Assembly (NCBI GenBank): GCA_019347595.1
Contig: JAHWLA010000033.1
Location: forward strand, 1-15,515
Direction of reading: 5' to 3'
Source of the DNA: Actinomycetota bacterium
GTDB taxonomy: Bacteria > Actinomycetota > Acidimicrobiia > Acidimicrobiales > JAHWLA01
DNA: 15,515 nt
A program made the translations under genes and the position numbers. Within the stretch, counting starts at the first letter, position 1. Each line of letters begins with the position of its first letter. A model generated the notes under the pieces. It was not told where the DNA came from. It saw only the letters and a list, made by a program, of their open reading frames with translations, and made no database searches. Shown here in pieces: positions 1 through 7,402 of this stretch.

Positions 1-184
1 TCACCCTTGCCTGTGCCGCCGACCGGTTGCCCGGCCGCCGGCCATCGGCGGTCTGTTCTCTGTGGCACTTTCCTGCGGGTCGCCCCGACCGGCCGCTAAC
101 CGGCACCCTGCCCTATGGAGCCCCGACCTTCCTCGACCCGGTCGACGCCGAAGCGCCTCCGAGCCGCGGTCACCCGGCCTGCTC
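1..184 (-). ncRNA. rnpB: RNase P RNA (5' part, runs off left edge)
   Basis: This is the catalytic RNA of ribonuclease P, which trims the 5' leader of precursor tRNAs. Read on the minus strand, the sequence follows the 5' half of high-GC bacterial RNase P RNA: a GC-rich 5' strand (P1/P2 and a short P3 hairpin near 139-160), the conserved block GAGGAAGGTCGGGGCTCC at 134-117, ATAGGGCAGGGTG, then GACCCGCAGGAAAGTGCCACA, GAGAACAGACCGCC, and GGCAAGGGTGA at the window edge. Order and spacing match the family as I remember it from Streptomyces. The 5' end at about 184 is estimated from the P1 strand and may be off by several bases. The 3' half lies outside the window. The conserved block differs from the usual GAGGAAAGTCCGGGCTCC at two positions in helix P4 (see findings). 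Open reading frames here are incidental. It lies 26 bases downstream of the sbcC stop, on the same strand. Confidence 0.88.
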
Positions 185-210
185 ACCGTCGCCGCCATTG
201 TCGCGCACCG

Positions 211-3200
211 TCAGGCGGCGGCGATCGCCCCCAGCCGCACGGTCGAGCCGGTGGCCGCCTTGCGCACCTCGATGCCCGCCGGGATGCGGCCGTGCAGGGC
301 CGCCACGTGGCTGATGATCCCCACCAGCCGGCCGCCCTCCCGCAGCCGCTCCAGTTCGGCCACCGCCTGGTCGAGGGCGTCGGCGTCCAGCGTGCCGAAC
401 CCCTCGTCGACGAACAGGGCGTCGATGTGCACCCCGCCCGAGTGCTGCTGCACGACGTCGACCACGGCCAACGCCAGCGCCAGCGACGCCTGGAACGTCT
501 CGCCGCCCGACAGCGTCCGCACGTCGCGTTCCACCCCGGTCCACGCGTCCACCACCAGGATCGACAGGCCGGACGCCCCGCCGCCCTTCACCCGCTCGTC
601 GCTGTGACGCAGCGTGTAGCGGCCCTCGCTCATGGCTTGGAAGCGGCGGCTGGCCGCCGCCGTGATCTCCTCCATGCGGGCCGCCAGCACGTAGCGCTCC
701 AGCGACATCTTCCGCTCGTTGCCCGTGCCGTTGCACACGTCGGCCAGCCGCCGCACCCGCCGGGCCTCCGCCTCCAGCGGCGTCAGCGCTGCCACCGTCG
801 CGTCGTGGCGGGCCACCAGTCGACGCACCTCGGCCGCCGCCGCCGCCAGCCCGGCGTGGTGGGCCACCGCCTCGTCGAGCGCCGCACTCGCCGCCGCCAC
901 GGCGGCGGTCGTCTGCGTTGGGTCGGCATCGGGGGCGTCGTCGGGCTCGGCCTCCAGGTCGGCCTCCAGTTCCGCCAGCACCGCCTCGGCGCCCACGCGA
1001 GCCTGCCGGTGCGCCGCCACCCGAGCCGCCAGCGCCTGGCGCTCCTCGGGAGGAAGCATCGCCCGCTCCGCCGCCGCCAACGAGGCGAACCCCAGCGCCT
1101 GCGCCTGCCCCGACAGGTGCAGCGCGGCGGTCTCCTTCTTCATGAGCGACCTCGCCTCGTCGCCCACGGCCACCGCCAGCTCGTCGAGGCTGCGCAGCAG
1201 CAGCTCCGCCATGCGAACGACCAGGTCGGGGTCGACATCGGGCCCCAGCTCGGCCGCCACCTCGGCCTCGGCGGCATCGGCTTCCGCCGCCAGCGCGTCG
1301 GCCGCCGCCGCCCGCCGGGCGCCCTCCACCCGGGCCTCGTGCGCCATGGCCTCGTGCCGCCCCTGCTGCTCGGCGGCCTCCGCCAGCCGCCGGGCCAACT
1401 CGGTATGCGCCGCCGCCAGCGCCTCGGTCTCGGCCACCCGTGTCGTCACCACCTCGGCCGCCTCGGCGGCCGCCGCCGGGTCGCGGGCGGCCTCCCCCGC
1501 CCGGCCCCGCAGCTCCTGCGCTCGCTGCTTGGCCGCATCGCACTCGTCGGTCAGGCGGTCGGCCTGCTCGCGGGCGAACGCAGCCTCGGCCGCCGCCTGG
1601 TCGAGCTGCGCCTGCGTGACCGGATCGCCGGCCGTCGGCGCGGGCGCCGGATGGTCGGCCGAGCCGCATACCGCGCACGGTTCCCCATCGACGAGCCGGG
1701 CCGCCAGCTCGCCCGCCATCTCCATCAGCCGCCGCTCCAACAAGGCCAGGTGCCGGCGCGCCGAGTCGACCGCGGCTTCGTTGGCTTCCCGCGCCCGCTT
1801 GGTGAGGTCGTCGGCCACCGCCTCGGCCTCTGGCAGCCGCGCCGCCGCCGCCGCCTCGGCCGTCCGCCGTGCCGCCTCGGCTCGCAGCCCGTCGAGCCGC
1901 CCAACGGCCAGCGCGGCGTCGGCCACCTGGAGGCGCAGCGCGTCGCACTCGGTTCCCAAGCGGGCCGCCTCGGCGTCGGCCGTGCTCGCCCGCCGGGCCT
2001 CGGCATCGGCGGCGAGCCGGGCCTTGGCCGCGGCCGCCCGCGTCTCGGACGCCCGCGCCCGGCGATCGGCGAGCCCTTGCAACGTCGGCACGGCCGCGTG
2101 CAGGGCGTCACGGGCCTCGGCCACGTCGGATGCCGTCAGCCCCGGCCCCACCGGCCAGCCCGCCAGCTCGGCCCCGATGTCGGCCAGCGGCGGGGGCACC
2201 GCCGTGGCCAGCTCCGCCAGCGGGTGCTGGAGCAGGCGACGGCGGTCGAGGGCGTCCTCGTAGGCCGCCTCGGCGTCGCGCAGCATGGCGAAGAGGTGGC
2301 GCATGGGCTCGGCCCGCTCGGCCGTGGCCAGCCGCCCCTCCAGCCCGGCCATCTCCTCGGCCACTGCCGCGCACGCGGCCAATTCCGCCTCGGCCCGCGC
2401 CCGGCGGGCTCGCCGCTCGGCCCTCGCCATCGCCTCCTGGTGGGTGCGCTGGGCCTCCTCGGCCGCTGCGGTCGCCGCCTGCCGGCGCGCCGCCGCCTCG
2501 GCCACCGCCACGTCGGCCCGGGCCACCACCTCGTCGAGGGCCGCGTCGGCGGCCACGTCGCCGTCGACCTCGCCCCACCGCTCCAGCACCTGGCGACGGA
2601 GCATGGCCACCTGCTCCCGCCCGGCGGTCACCTGCCCCTCCAACGCCTTGGCCCGGTCGAGCAGCGCCTGCGTGTAGCGCGCGAAGCGCCCGGTGCGGAA
2701 CAGCGTGGAGAGCAGTTCGCCCCGCTCGCGCGGGTTGGCCCGCAGCGCCTGCTGGAACTCGCCCTGCGGCAGCACCACCACCTGCTGGAACTGGGCGGCC
2801 GTCAGCCCCAGCAGCTCGTGCACCCGCAGGCCCACCTCTTCGACGCCGTCGGCCACCGGCACCCAGTCGCCGCCCCGCCGGCGGGCCAGCGCCGCCTTGG
2901 GCTTCTGGGTGGTGGTGCCGGCACCCCGCTTCTTGGCCCGCTCGTGCTGGGGAGTGCGGACGATGCGCCAGTCGCCGTCGTGCACGGAGAACTCGAAGGC
3001 GACGCTGGTCTCCGCCGCCCCGCCGCCCGCGTGGTCGCTGCGCAGGTCGTCGGCCGTACGCACACCGGGCACCGTCCCGTACAGGGCGAAGCACATGGCG
3101 TCGAGCAGCGACGTCTTGCCCGCCCCCGTCTCGCCGTGGATGAGGAACAGGCCGGCCCCCGCCAGGCGGTCGAAGTCGACCTCCACCCGCTCGGCGAAGG

Positions 3201-3237
3201 GGCCGAAGGCGGTCGCCTCCAGCTTGCGCGGCCTCAC
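211..3237 (-). CDS. sbcC: Exonuclease subunit SbcC (Rad50-like ATPase)
   Basis: SbcC is the SMC/Rad50-type ATPase partner of nuclease SbcD; the complex opens hairpins and degrades double-strand ends. The 1008-residue product shows the full architecture: Walker A GETGAGKT (35-42), Q-loop LPQGEF (156-161), a long Ala/Glu/Arg-rich coiled coil (roughly 180-850) split by a zinc-hook CAVC (Cys521 and Cys524, DNA 1666-1677), ABC signature LSGGE (909-913) and Walker B LFVDEGFGTLD (941-951). The length is typical of the family. The start is GTG at 3237, giving MRPRKLEATAFGPF, where SbcC proteins normally begin; its GTGA overlaps the sbcD stop by four bases, indicating translational coupling. The frame stays open further upstream to 4518, but that stretch is only antisense-frame shadow of sbcD. 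The stop is TGA at 213-211. The antisense strand is also open for over 1000 codons, a by-product of GC bias. Confidence 0.97.
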   Translation of the reverse strand: MRPRKLEATAFGPFAERVEVDFDRLAGAGLFLIHGETGAGKTSLLDAMCFALYGTVPGVRTADDLRSDHAGGGAAETSVAFEFSVHDGDWRIVRTPQHERAKKRGAGTTTQKPKAALARRRGGDWVPVADGVEEVGLRVHELLGLTAAQFQQVVVLPQGEFQQALRANPRERGELLSTLFRTGRFARYTQALLDRAKALEGQVTAGREQVAMLRRQVLERWGEVDGDVAADAALDEVVARADVAVAEAAARRQAATAAAEEAQRTHQEAMARAERRARRARAEAELAACAAVAEEMAGLEGRLATAERAEPMRHLFAMLRDAEAAYEDALDRRRLLQHPLAELATAVPPPLADIGAELAGWPVGPGLTASDVAEARDALHAAVPTLQGLADRRARASETRAAAAKARLAADAEARRASTADAEAARLGTECDALRLQVADAALAVGRLDGLRAEAARRTAEAAAAARLPEAEAVADDLTKRAREANEAAVDSARRHLALLERRLMEMAGELAARLVDGEPCAVCGSADHPAPAPTAGDPVTQAQLDQAAAEAAFAREQADRLTDECDAAKQRAQELRGRAGEAARDPAAAAEAAEVVTTRVAETEALAAAHTELARRLAEAAEQQGRHEAMAHEARVEGARRAAAADALAAEADAAEAEVAAELGPDVDPDLVVRMAELLLRSLDELAVAVGDEARSLMKKETAALHLSGQAQALGFASLAAAERAMLPPEERQALAARVAAHRQARVGAEAVLAELEADLEAEPDDAPDADPTQTTAAVAAASAALDEAVAHHAGLAAAAAEVRRLVARHDATVAALTPLEAEARRVRRLADVCNGTGNERKMSLERYVLAARMEEITAAASRRFQAMSEGRYTLRHSDERVKGGGASGLSILVVDAWTGVERDVRTLSGGETFQASLALALAVVDVVQQHSGGVHIDALFVDEGFGTLDADALDQAVAELERLREGGRLVGIISHVAALHGRIPAGIEVRKAATGSTVRLGAIAAA

Positions 3238-4406
3238 GATCCGTCCTCCGCGAACGCCGCCGCCGATGCCATGGCGGCTACCAGATCGGCGCGCTCGGCG
3301 TCGTCGGCCGGCGTGCCGGTGACGTGCGCCACGAAGTCGAGCGCCAGCTCCAGGTCGGACTTGCCCTGCACCCGCTCGGCGTAGCGCATGCGGCCGTCGG
3401 TGAGGTCGATCGGCGGCCGGTGCACGAGGGTGACCGCATGGGGAAAGCGGGCGCGCAGCCGGGCCATGGCCTCGGGCGGCAGGACGGCGTCGGTGAGCAC
3501 CGCATGCACCCAACACGGCTCGGCGTCGGCGAAGGCGCGCGACGCCAGCAGCTCGTCGAACGTTCCCTCCACCACGGCCAGGCGCCGAGGGACCGGCAGG
3601 TCGACTGCCTCCGCCTCCACTCGACCCGAGCCGTCCAACGACACCAGCCACGCGCCCTTCACGTGGGACCGTTCGGAGAACGAGTACGCCAGCGGCGACC
3701 CCGAGTAGCGCGCCCGCCCGTCGCCCAGCACCTGGCGCCCGTGGAGGTGGCCGAGCGCCACGTAGTCGAAGCCCTCGAAGGCGTCGAGCCCCACTTCGGC
3801 ACTCCCGCCCACCGACAGCACCCGCTCGCTGTCGCACGACTGCCCGCCCGCCACGAAGGCGTGTACCACCGCCACCGACCGCACTGCCCCCGGCCCGCCG
3901 CGCGCTGCCAGATCGACACGGGCGCGCGCCAGCGCGGCGCGCAGCAGGCGGTCGTGGCTTCGGGCGTCGGGCAGGCCGAGCCGGTGGCGGGCCACCTCGG
4001 GCTCGAGGTAGGGGATGGGGTAGACGGCGAGGGGCGGCCCGCCGTCGTCGGCCTCGATCACCACGGGGGTGCCGATGGTCCCGAGGTCCCCGCGGATGCT
4101 GACGCCACCCGCGGCCAGAACCGGCTCTGCGAACCCGAGCCGCACCGCCGAGTCGTGGTTGCCGGCAATGCCGACGACCCGGGCCCCGGCGGCCCGGAGC
4201 TCGCAGAGCGCGTAGGACAACGCCTCCACTGCGTCGCCTGACGGAAGCTGCCGGTCGTAGATGTCGCCTGCGACGACGACAACGTCGACGCCGGCCGACC
4301 GCACCAGCTCCACCAGGGCGTCGACGGCCGCCAACTGGTGGTCCAGCAGCGGCGCGCCATGGAACGTGCGCCCCAGGTGCCAGTCGGACGTGTGCAGCAA
4401 CTTCAC
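3234..4406 (-). CDS. sbcD: Exonuclease subunit SbcD (Mre11-like nuclease)
   Basis: SbcD is the metal-dependent phosphodiesterase subunit of SbcCD, equivalent to Mre11. The 390-residue product has the five calcineurin-type motifs in order: D8 and H10 in SDWHLG, GDIYDR (47-52), GNHDS (82-86), H182 in VVHAF, and GHLHG with H220 and H222. The C-terminal third (about 265-390) is the capping and SbcC-binding region, with the family phrase GKSDLELALDF. The start is GTG at 4406, directly giving MKLLHTSDWHLG with no residue to spare. No Shine-Dalgarno site precedes it, but a TACCCT box ends eight bases upstream, so the transcript may be leaderless. It is the first gene of the sbcD-sbcC operon, and its TGA stop overlaps the sbcC GTG. 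Confidence 0.97.
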   Translation of the reverse strand: MKLLHTSDWHLGRTFHGAPLLDHQLAAVDALVELVRSAGVDVVVVAGDIYDRQLPSGDAVEALSYALCELRAAGARVVGIAGNHDSAVRLGFAEPVLAAGGVSIRGDLGTIGTPVVIEADDGGPPLAVYPIPYLEPEVARHRLGLPDARSHDRLLRAALARARVDLAARGGPGAVRSVAVVHAFVAGGQSCDSERVLSVGGSAEVGLDAFEGFDYVALGHLHGRQVLGDGRARYSGSPLAYSFSERSHVKGAWLVSLDGSGRVEAEAVDLPVPRRLAVVEGTFDELLASRAFADAEPCWVHAVLTDAVLPPEAMARLRARFPHAVTLVHRPPIDLTDGRMRYAERVQGKSDLELALDFVAHVTGTPADDAERADLVAAMASAAAFAEDGS

Positions 4407-4414
4407 ACGGACGG

Positions 4415-4420
4415 AGGGTA
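4415..4420 (-). promoter_or_regulatory. -10 box of sbcDC, leaderless geometry
   Basis: TACCCT on the minus strand fits the TANNNT -10 pattern and ends eight bases before the sbcD GTG at 4406. This would place transcription start at or next to the start codon. No convincing -35 element is visible. Assignment rests on pattern and on the same spacing at other genes in the window. Confidence 0.4.
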
Positions 4421-4476
4421 ACCAGGGGGTGAGACAGTGACGCGGACCCCGCCGTCACCAGCCCGCAAGCAGCCGC

Positions 4477-4524
4477 TTCTCGTTGCGGAAGTGCGCACCC
4501 CCGTGCGCACTTCCGCAACGAGAA
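4477..4524. repeat. Perfect 22-bp inverted repeat with CCCC loop
   Basis: Arms 4477-4498 (TTCTCGTTGCGGAAGTGCGC followed by AC) and 4503-4524 are exact reverse complements separated only by CCCC. This is the longest perfect hairpin I found in the window. It lies in the 216-base spacer between the csbD stop (4623) and the sbcD start (4406), both on the minus strand, so it could end csbD transcription or insulate sbcDC. No T-tract follows on either strand, so a classical intrinsic terminator is not proven. Confidence 0.75.
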
Positions 4525-4550
4525 CGATCGGGGGCGGGCCCGGACGCGAC

Positions 4551-4584
4551 GAAGGGACGACCCGATCGCTCGGTTCGTCCCTTC
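4551..4584 (-). terminator. Stem-loop downstream of csbD
   Basis: GAAGGGACGA (4551-4560) and TCGTCCCTTC (4575-4584) form a perfect 10-bp stem around a 14-base loop. It begins 38 bases past the csbD stop in the direction of csbD transcription, a plausible terminator position. There is no run of T after the stem, as is common in high-GC actinobacteria. The rest of the spacer 4407-4622 shows no other feature I can support. Confidence 0.5.
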
Positions 4585-4622
4585 CGCCGTGCTCGTCGCT
4601 GGGGGGTCCGACGAGCGGGGGG

Positions 4623-4787
4623 TCAGTCCCGGTTGAGCATGTCCTTCGCCTTGTCGGCGACGTCCCCGACCTTCTCCTTCACCGTGTCGGTCGCCTGGTC
4701 GACCTTGCCTTCACGCTGCAGGTCCTCGTTGTCGGTGAGGTCGCCCGCTGCTTCCTTCGCACGTCCCTTGATGTCGTCAGTTCCCAT
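4623..4787 (-). CDS. CsbD-family stress protein
   Basis: This 54-residue, highly charged protein (MGTDDIKGRAKEAAGDLTDN at the N-terminus, ending AKDMLNRD) matches the small CsbD-like family, cytosolic proteins abundant under general stress in many bacteria, whose molecular role is unknown. The hallmarks are DIKGRAKEAAGDLTDNEDLQ, a GK near residues 27-28, and an amphipathic Lys/Asp/Ala helix at the C-terminus. The start is ATG at 4787. A GGAGGG sequence lies 13 bases upstream, rather far for a ribosome site, whereas TACGAG ends seven bases upstream, so a leaderless transcript is possible. It lies 26 bases after the stop of the VOC gene on the same strand, and two stem-loops follow it. Confidence 0.85.
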   Translation of the reverse strand: MGTDDIKGRAKEAAGDLTDNEDLQREGKVDQATDTVKEKVGDVADKAKDMLNRD

Positions 4788-4794
4788 GTCGCGA

Positions 4795-4800
4795 CTCGTA
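4795..4800 (-). promoter_or_regulatory. Possible -10 box for csbD gene
   Basis: TACGAG on the minus strand (TA kept, final T replaced by G) ends exactly seven bases before the ATG at 4787. The spacing equals that of the better TANNNT boxes elsewhere in the window. It would give the stress protein its own promoter between the VOC gene and csbD. The match is weak on its own. Confidence 0.25.
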
Positions 4801-4813
4801 CCCTCCGGCCCCG

Positions 4814-5587
4814 TCAGGAAACCAGCACCAGCCGCGTGCCCAGGTTGTCGGCGGGGTCGACGACCACCGGCCCGGCCCCCTCGGGCAGCCACGGGCAGGT
4901 GAAGGCCAGGTGATGGATCCGTCCCGCTCGGTCGCCCACCCAGGCGGCGGCCCCTGAGCCCGGCCCAGGCTCCACCAGGCGCACCCGCCCGGGACCCGGC
5001 CACGCCAACTCGACCCACGAGCCGTCCTCGTCGGCCCCTCGCGCCACCTCCGAGCCGGCCAACAGCCCGGCGAACAGGGCCAGCCCCTCGTCGAGCGACG
5101 CCACCGCGTGCACCACCCGGTCCAACGACGCCTGCCCACGCAAAGGCGCCGGGAACGCCGCGGGCGGCTCGCTCGACCATGTCCCATGCGACTCCGCCAA
5201 CTGCACCACCACGCCGGGGGCGTCCTTGGGGTGGAGGAACGCCTCCTTCCACTCGTCCCATGTGAGGTCGACGCCCACGGGTCGGAACCCGGCCGCCTCG
5301 ACTGCAGCCAGCGCGGCGACGATGTCGTCCACCTTGAACGTCAGGTGGTGGGGCCCCGGCCCGTTGCGGTCGAGGAACCGGCGCATGAAGTCGTTGTGCT
5401 CGACGGCGTGCGGCCGGATCAGCTCCAGGCGCATCCCGTTGGCGTACTCGACCTGGTGGGCCGAGAAGCCCACGCTGTCGCCGCCGCCCACCCATCGCCC
5501 GCCCAACTCGGCGGCGTAGCGGGGCCAGGCGTCCTCCCACCGCTCGGCGGCGACAGCGACGTGGTCAAGGCGGATGCCGGCGATCAT
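4814..5587 (-). CDS. Two-domain VOC (glyoxalase-fold) protein
   Basis: The 257-residue product contains two vicinal-oxygen-chelate modules. Module one (about 5-132) has LDHVAVA with H9, a beta strand MRLELIRP with E55, and GPHHLTFKVDD with H80/H81, resembling the methylmalonyl-CoA epimerase and glyoxalase branch; the position of the usual last metal ligand appears to be Q129 in VVVQLAE. Module two (about 153-257) is degenerate: SLDRVVHAVAS, RVRLVEPGP, RIHHLAFTCPW. A metal-dependent isomerase, lyase or dioxygenase is possible, and the substrate is unknown. The start ATG at 5587 puts the first VOC strand at residue 5, as expected. The gene diverges from another VOC gene across only 28 bases. 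The stop is TGA at 4816-4814. Confidence 0.8.
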   Translation of the reverse strand: MIAGIRLDHVAVAAERWEDAWPRYAAELGGRWVGGGDSVGFSAHQVEYANGMRLELIRPHAVEHNDFMRRFLDRNGPGPHHLTFKVDDIVAALAAVEAAGFRPVGVDLTWDEWKEAFLHPKDAPGVVVQLAESHGTWSSEPPAAFPAPLRGQASLDRVVHAVASLDEGLALFAGLLAGSEVARGADEDGSWVELAWPGPGRVRLVEPGPGSGAAAWVGDRAGRIHHLAFTCPWLPEGAGPVVVDPADNLGTRLVLVS

Positions 5588-5615
5588 CCTGCGATCGTTG
5601 CGTAACGTTGCACTC
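5588..5615. promoter_or_regulatory. 28-base divergent promoter between two VOC genes
   Basis: These 28 bases must serve both flanking genes unless promoters lie inside coding sequence. On the plus strand TAACGT (5603-5608) fits TANNNT and ends seven bases before the GTG at 5616. On the minus strand AACGAT (5599-5594) ends six bases before the ATG at 5587, a weaker box. The segment also has internal symmetry (GTTGCGTAAC and AACGTT). Leaderless transcripts in both directions would explain the tight spacing. Confidence 0.45.
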
Positions 5616-5990
5616 GTGGTGCAAATCCGAGGCGTCGACCATGTGGTGCTCAACGTCGCCGACGTCGAGCGCTCGCTGGCCTGGTACTGCGAACAATTGG
5701 GGCTTCCCGGTGAGCGGGTGGAGGAGTGGCGACGCGGCGAGGCGCCCTTCCCGTCCGTGCGCGTCGACGAGGGGTTCGTCATCGACCTGTTCCGGGCCGA
5801 CCGCACGGGCGTCAACCAGAACCACCTCTGCCTCACCGTCGCGCCCACCGACTTCGAGGCCCTCAAGGCCTCGGGCCGCTTCCGGGTGATGGACGGCCCC
5901 GCCCGCCGCTGGGGCGCTCGCGGGACGGGCACGTCGCTCTACGTGCTCGACCCCGACGACAACCTGGTCGAGCTGCGGTACTACGACTGA
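5616..5990 (+). CDS. Single-domain VOC (glyoxalase-fold) protein
   Basis: This 124-residue protein has the complete VOC metal triad: H9 in GVDHVVLNVADVERSLAWY, H70 in NQNHLCLTV, and E119 in DPDDNLVELRYYD. The ending is typical of glyoxalase and fosfomycin-resistance-type enzymes in the VOC superfamily; the substrate cannot be named from sequence. Two consecutive GTG codons (5616 and 5619) are start candidates. I chose 5616 because a TAACGT box ends exactly seven bases before it, and a start further upstream (5574) would read into the divergent gene. The stop overlaps the following amidase start in TGATG, so the two are translationally coupled and probably act in one pathway. It is not an obvious duplicate of the divergent two-domain VOC gene. 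Confidence 0.85.
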   Translation: MVQIRGVDHVVLNVADVERSLAWYCEQLGLPGERVEEWRRGEAPFPSVRVDEGFVIDLFRADRTGVNQNHLCLTVAPTDFEALKASGRFRVMDGPARRWGARGTGTSLYVLDPDDNLVELRYYD

Positions 5991-7402
5991 TGGACTTCCG
6001 GGCGCAGTCCGTGGCCGACCTCGCCGACGACGTGCGCGCCCGCCGGGTGGCCGCCCGCGAGCTCGTGCAACACGCCCTCGACCGCATCGAGGCCCTCGAC
6101 GGCGACATCAACGCCTTCACCGCCCTCGACGGCGAGGCCGCGCTGGCGGCCGCCCGCGCCGTCGACGACCGCATCGCCAAGGGCGACGACGTCGGTCCCC
6201 TGGCCGGGATCCCCTTGGCGGTGAAGGACCTGGAGGACGCGTCCGGCTTCGTCACCTCCAAGGGCTCGGCGGCCTTCGCCGGCACGCCGCCCGTCCACCA
6301 CGACTCCGAGCTCGTCAGTCGGCTCAAGGCCGCCGGCTGCATCGTCGTGGGCAAGACCAACACCCCCGAGCTGGGCTGGAAGGCCGACACCGACAACCCG
6401 ACGTTCGGGGCCACCCGCAACCCCTTCGCCCTCGACCGGTCGCCGGGCGGTTCGTCGGGCGGGAGCGCGGCCGCCCTCGCGGCGGGCATGGTCCCCCTGG
6501 CGACCGGCTCCGACGGCGGCGGCAGCATCCGCATCCCCGCCGCCCTGTGCGGCCTGCCCGGCTTCAAGCCCTCGCTCGGCCGCGTCCCCACCGGCGGCGC
6601 CCACGCCCCCGACTGGCACCACCTCTCCACGCGAGGCGTGATGGCCCGTCGGCTCGCCGATACCGTGCTCGCCCTCGACGCCGTCATCGGCCCCGACCAG
6701 TCCGACCTGCGCTCGCTGCCGATGCCCGAGCCGTCGTGGCTGGGTGCCCTGGAAGCCGCTCACCTGCCCCGCAAGGTGGCGTGGTCGCCCACCCTCGGCT
6801 ACGCCACCGTCGACGCCGAGGTGCGGCGGGTGTGCGAGGCGGCCGTGGCCCGGCTGGTCGACCTGGGCACCGAGGTCGTCGAGGTCGACACCGTCTTCCC
6901 CGAGGACCCGGTGTGGCCGTGGATCCAACTGACAGCGGCCTACAACCTGCGAACCCTCGACGCCTTCCGCGACACCGAGGTGTGGGAGCAGCTCGACCCC
7001 GGCCTCGTCCTCACGCTGGAGATCGCCCAGGGCCTCTCCGCCGTCGACCTCGTCCGGGCCGAGGACCGCTGCCACGAGCTCAACCTGCGCTTGGTGGAGC
7101 TGTTCCACGACGTGCGCCTGCTCGTCACCCCGGTGGTGGCGGGCCGCACGCCGGCGTCGGGCCAGTGGGGGACGATCGACGGCGAGGTGCAGGGGAACTG
7201 GGTCCGATTCACCTATCCGTTCAACCTCACGCGCTCGCCGGCGGGAACGGTGTGCGCGGGGCTGGCCGACGACGGGATGCCCGTCGGCCTCCAGCTCGTC
7301 GGCCCCCAGCACGGCGACCTGGTGGTGCTCCGGGCCATGGCGGCCCTCGACAACGCCCTCGCCGTCGACGCTGTTCCCGCCGCCTACCCGATCAGCGGCT
7401 GA
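5990..7402 (+). CDS. Amidase signature family hydrolase
   Basis: The 470-residue product is an amidase-signature enzyme using a Ser-cisSer-Lys triad to hydrolyse amide bonds. All three residues are visible: Lys79 in GIPLAVKDL, cis-Ser155 in SPGGSSGGS, and nucleophile Ser179 in GSDGGGSIRIPA, with the standard 24-residue gap between the serines. The C-terminus carries the usual MPVGLQLVGPQHGD (about 426-439). The length is normal for the family. It is unlikely to be GatA because no gatB or gatC is nearby and the KDL..SGFVTSKGS region looks more like catabolic amidases (NylA-like aryl or cyclic amide hydrolases); the substrate is unknown. The ATG at 5990 overlaps the preceding VOC stop by one base. 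Its last 11 bases overlap the 3' end of the convergent glycosyltransferase gene. Confidence 0.92.
   Translation: MDFRAQSVADLADDVRARRVAARELVQHALDRIEALDGDINAFTALDGEAALAAARAVDDRIAKGDDVGPLAGIPLAVKDLEDASGFVTSKGSAAFAGTPPVHHDSELVSRLKAAGCIVVGKTNTPELGWKADTDNPTFGATRNPFALDRSPGGSSGGSAAALAAGMVPLATGSDGGGSIRIPAALCGLPGFKPSLGRVPTGGAHAPDWHHLSTRGVMARRLADTVLALDAVIGPDQSDLRSLPMPEPSWLGALEAAHLPRKVAWSPTLGYATVDAEVRRVCEAAVARLVDLGTEVVEVDTVFPEDPVWPWIQLTAAYNLRTLDAFRDTEVWEQLDPGLVLTLEIAQGLSAVDLVRAEDRCHELNLRLVELFHDVRLLVTPVVAGRTPASGQWGTIDGEVQGNWVRFTYPFNLTRSPAGTVCAGLADDGMPVGLQLVGPQHGDLVVLRAMAALDNALAVDAVPAAYPISG

Noticed and set aside
170..1948. Open frame of 592 codons on the minus strand in another phase
   Set aside because: It overlaps sbcC out of phase and translates to low-complexity Gly/Arg/Ala sequence.
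115..3384. Open frame of 1089 codons on the plus strand
   Set aside because: It is antisense to sbcC, has a His/Arg/Gly-rich translation with no domain, and covers the RNase P RNA; it results from GC-biased codons on the other strand.
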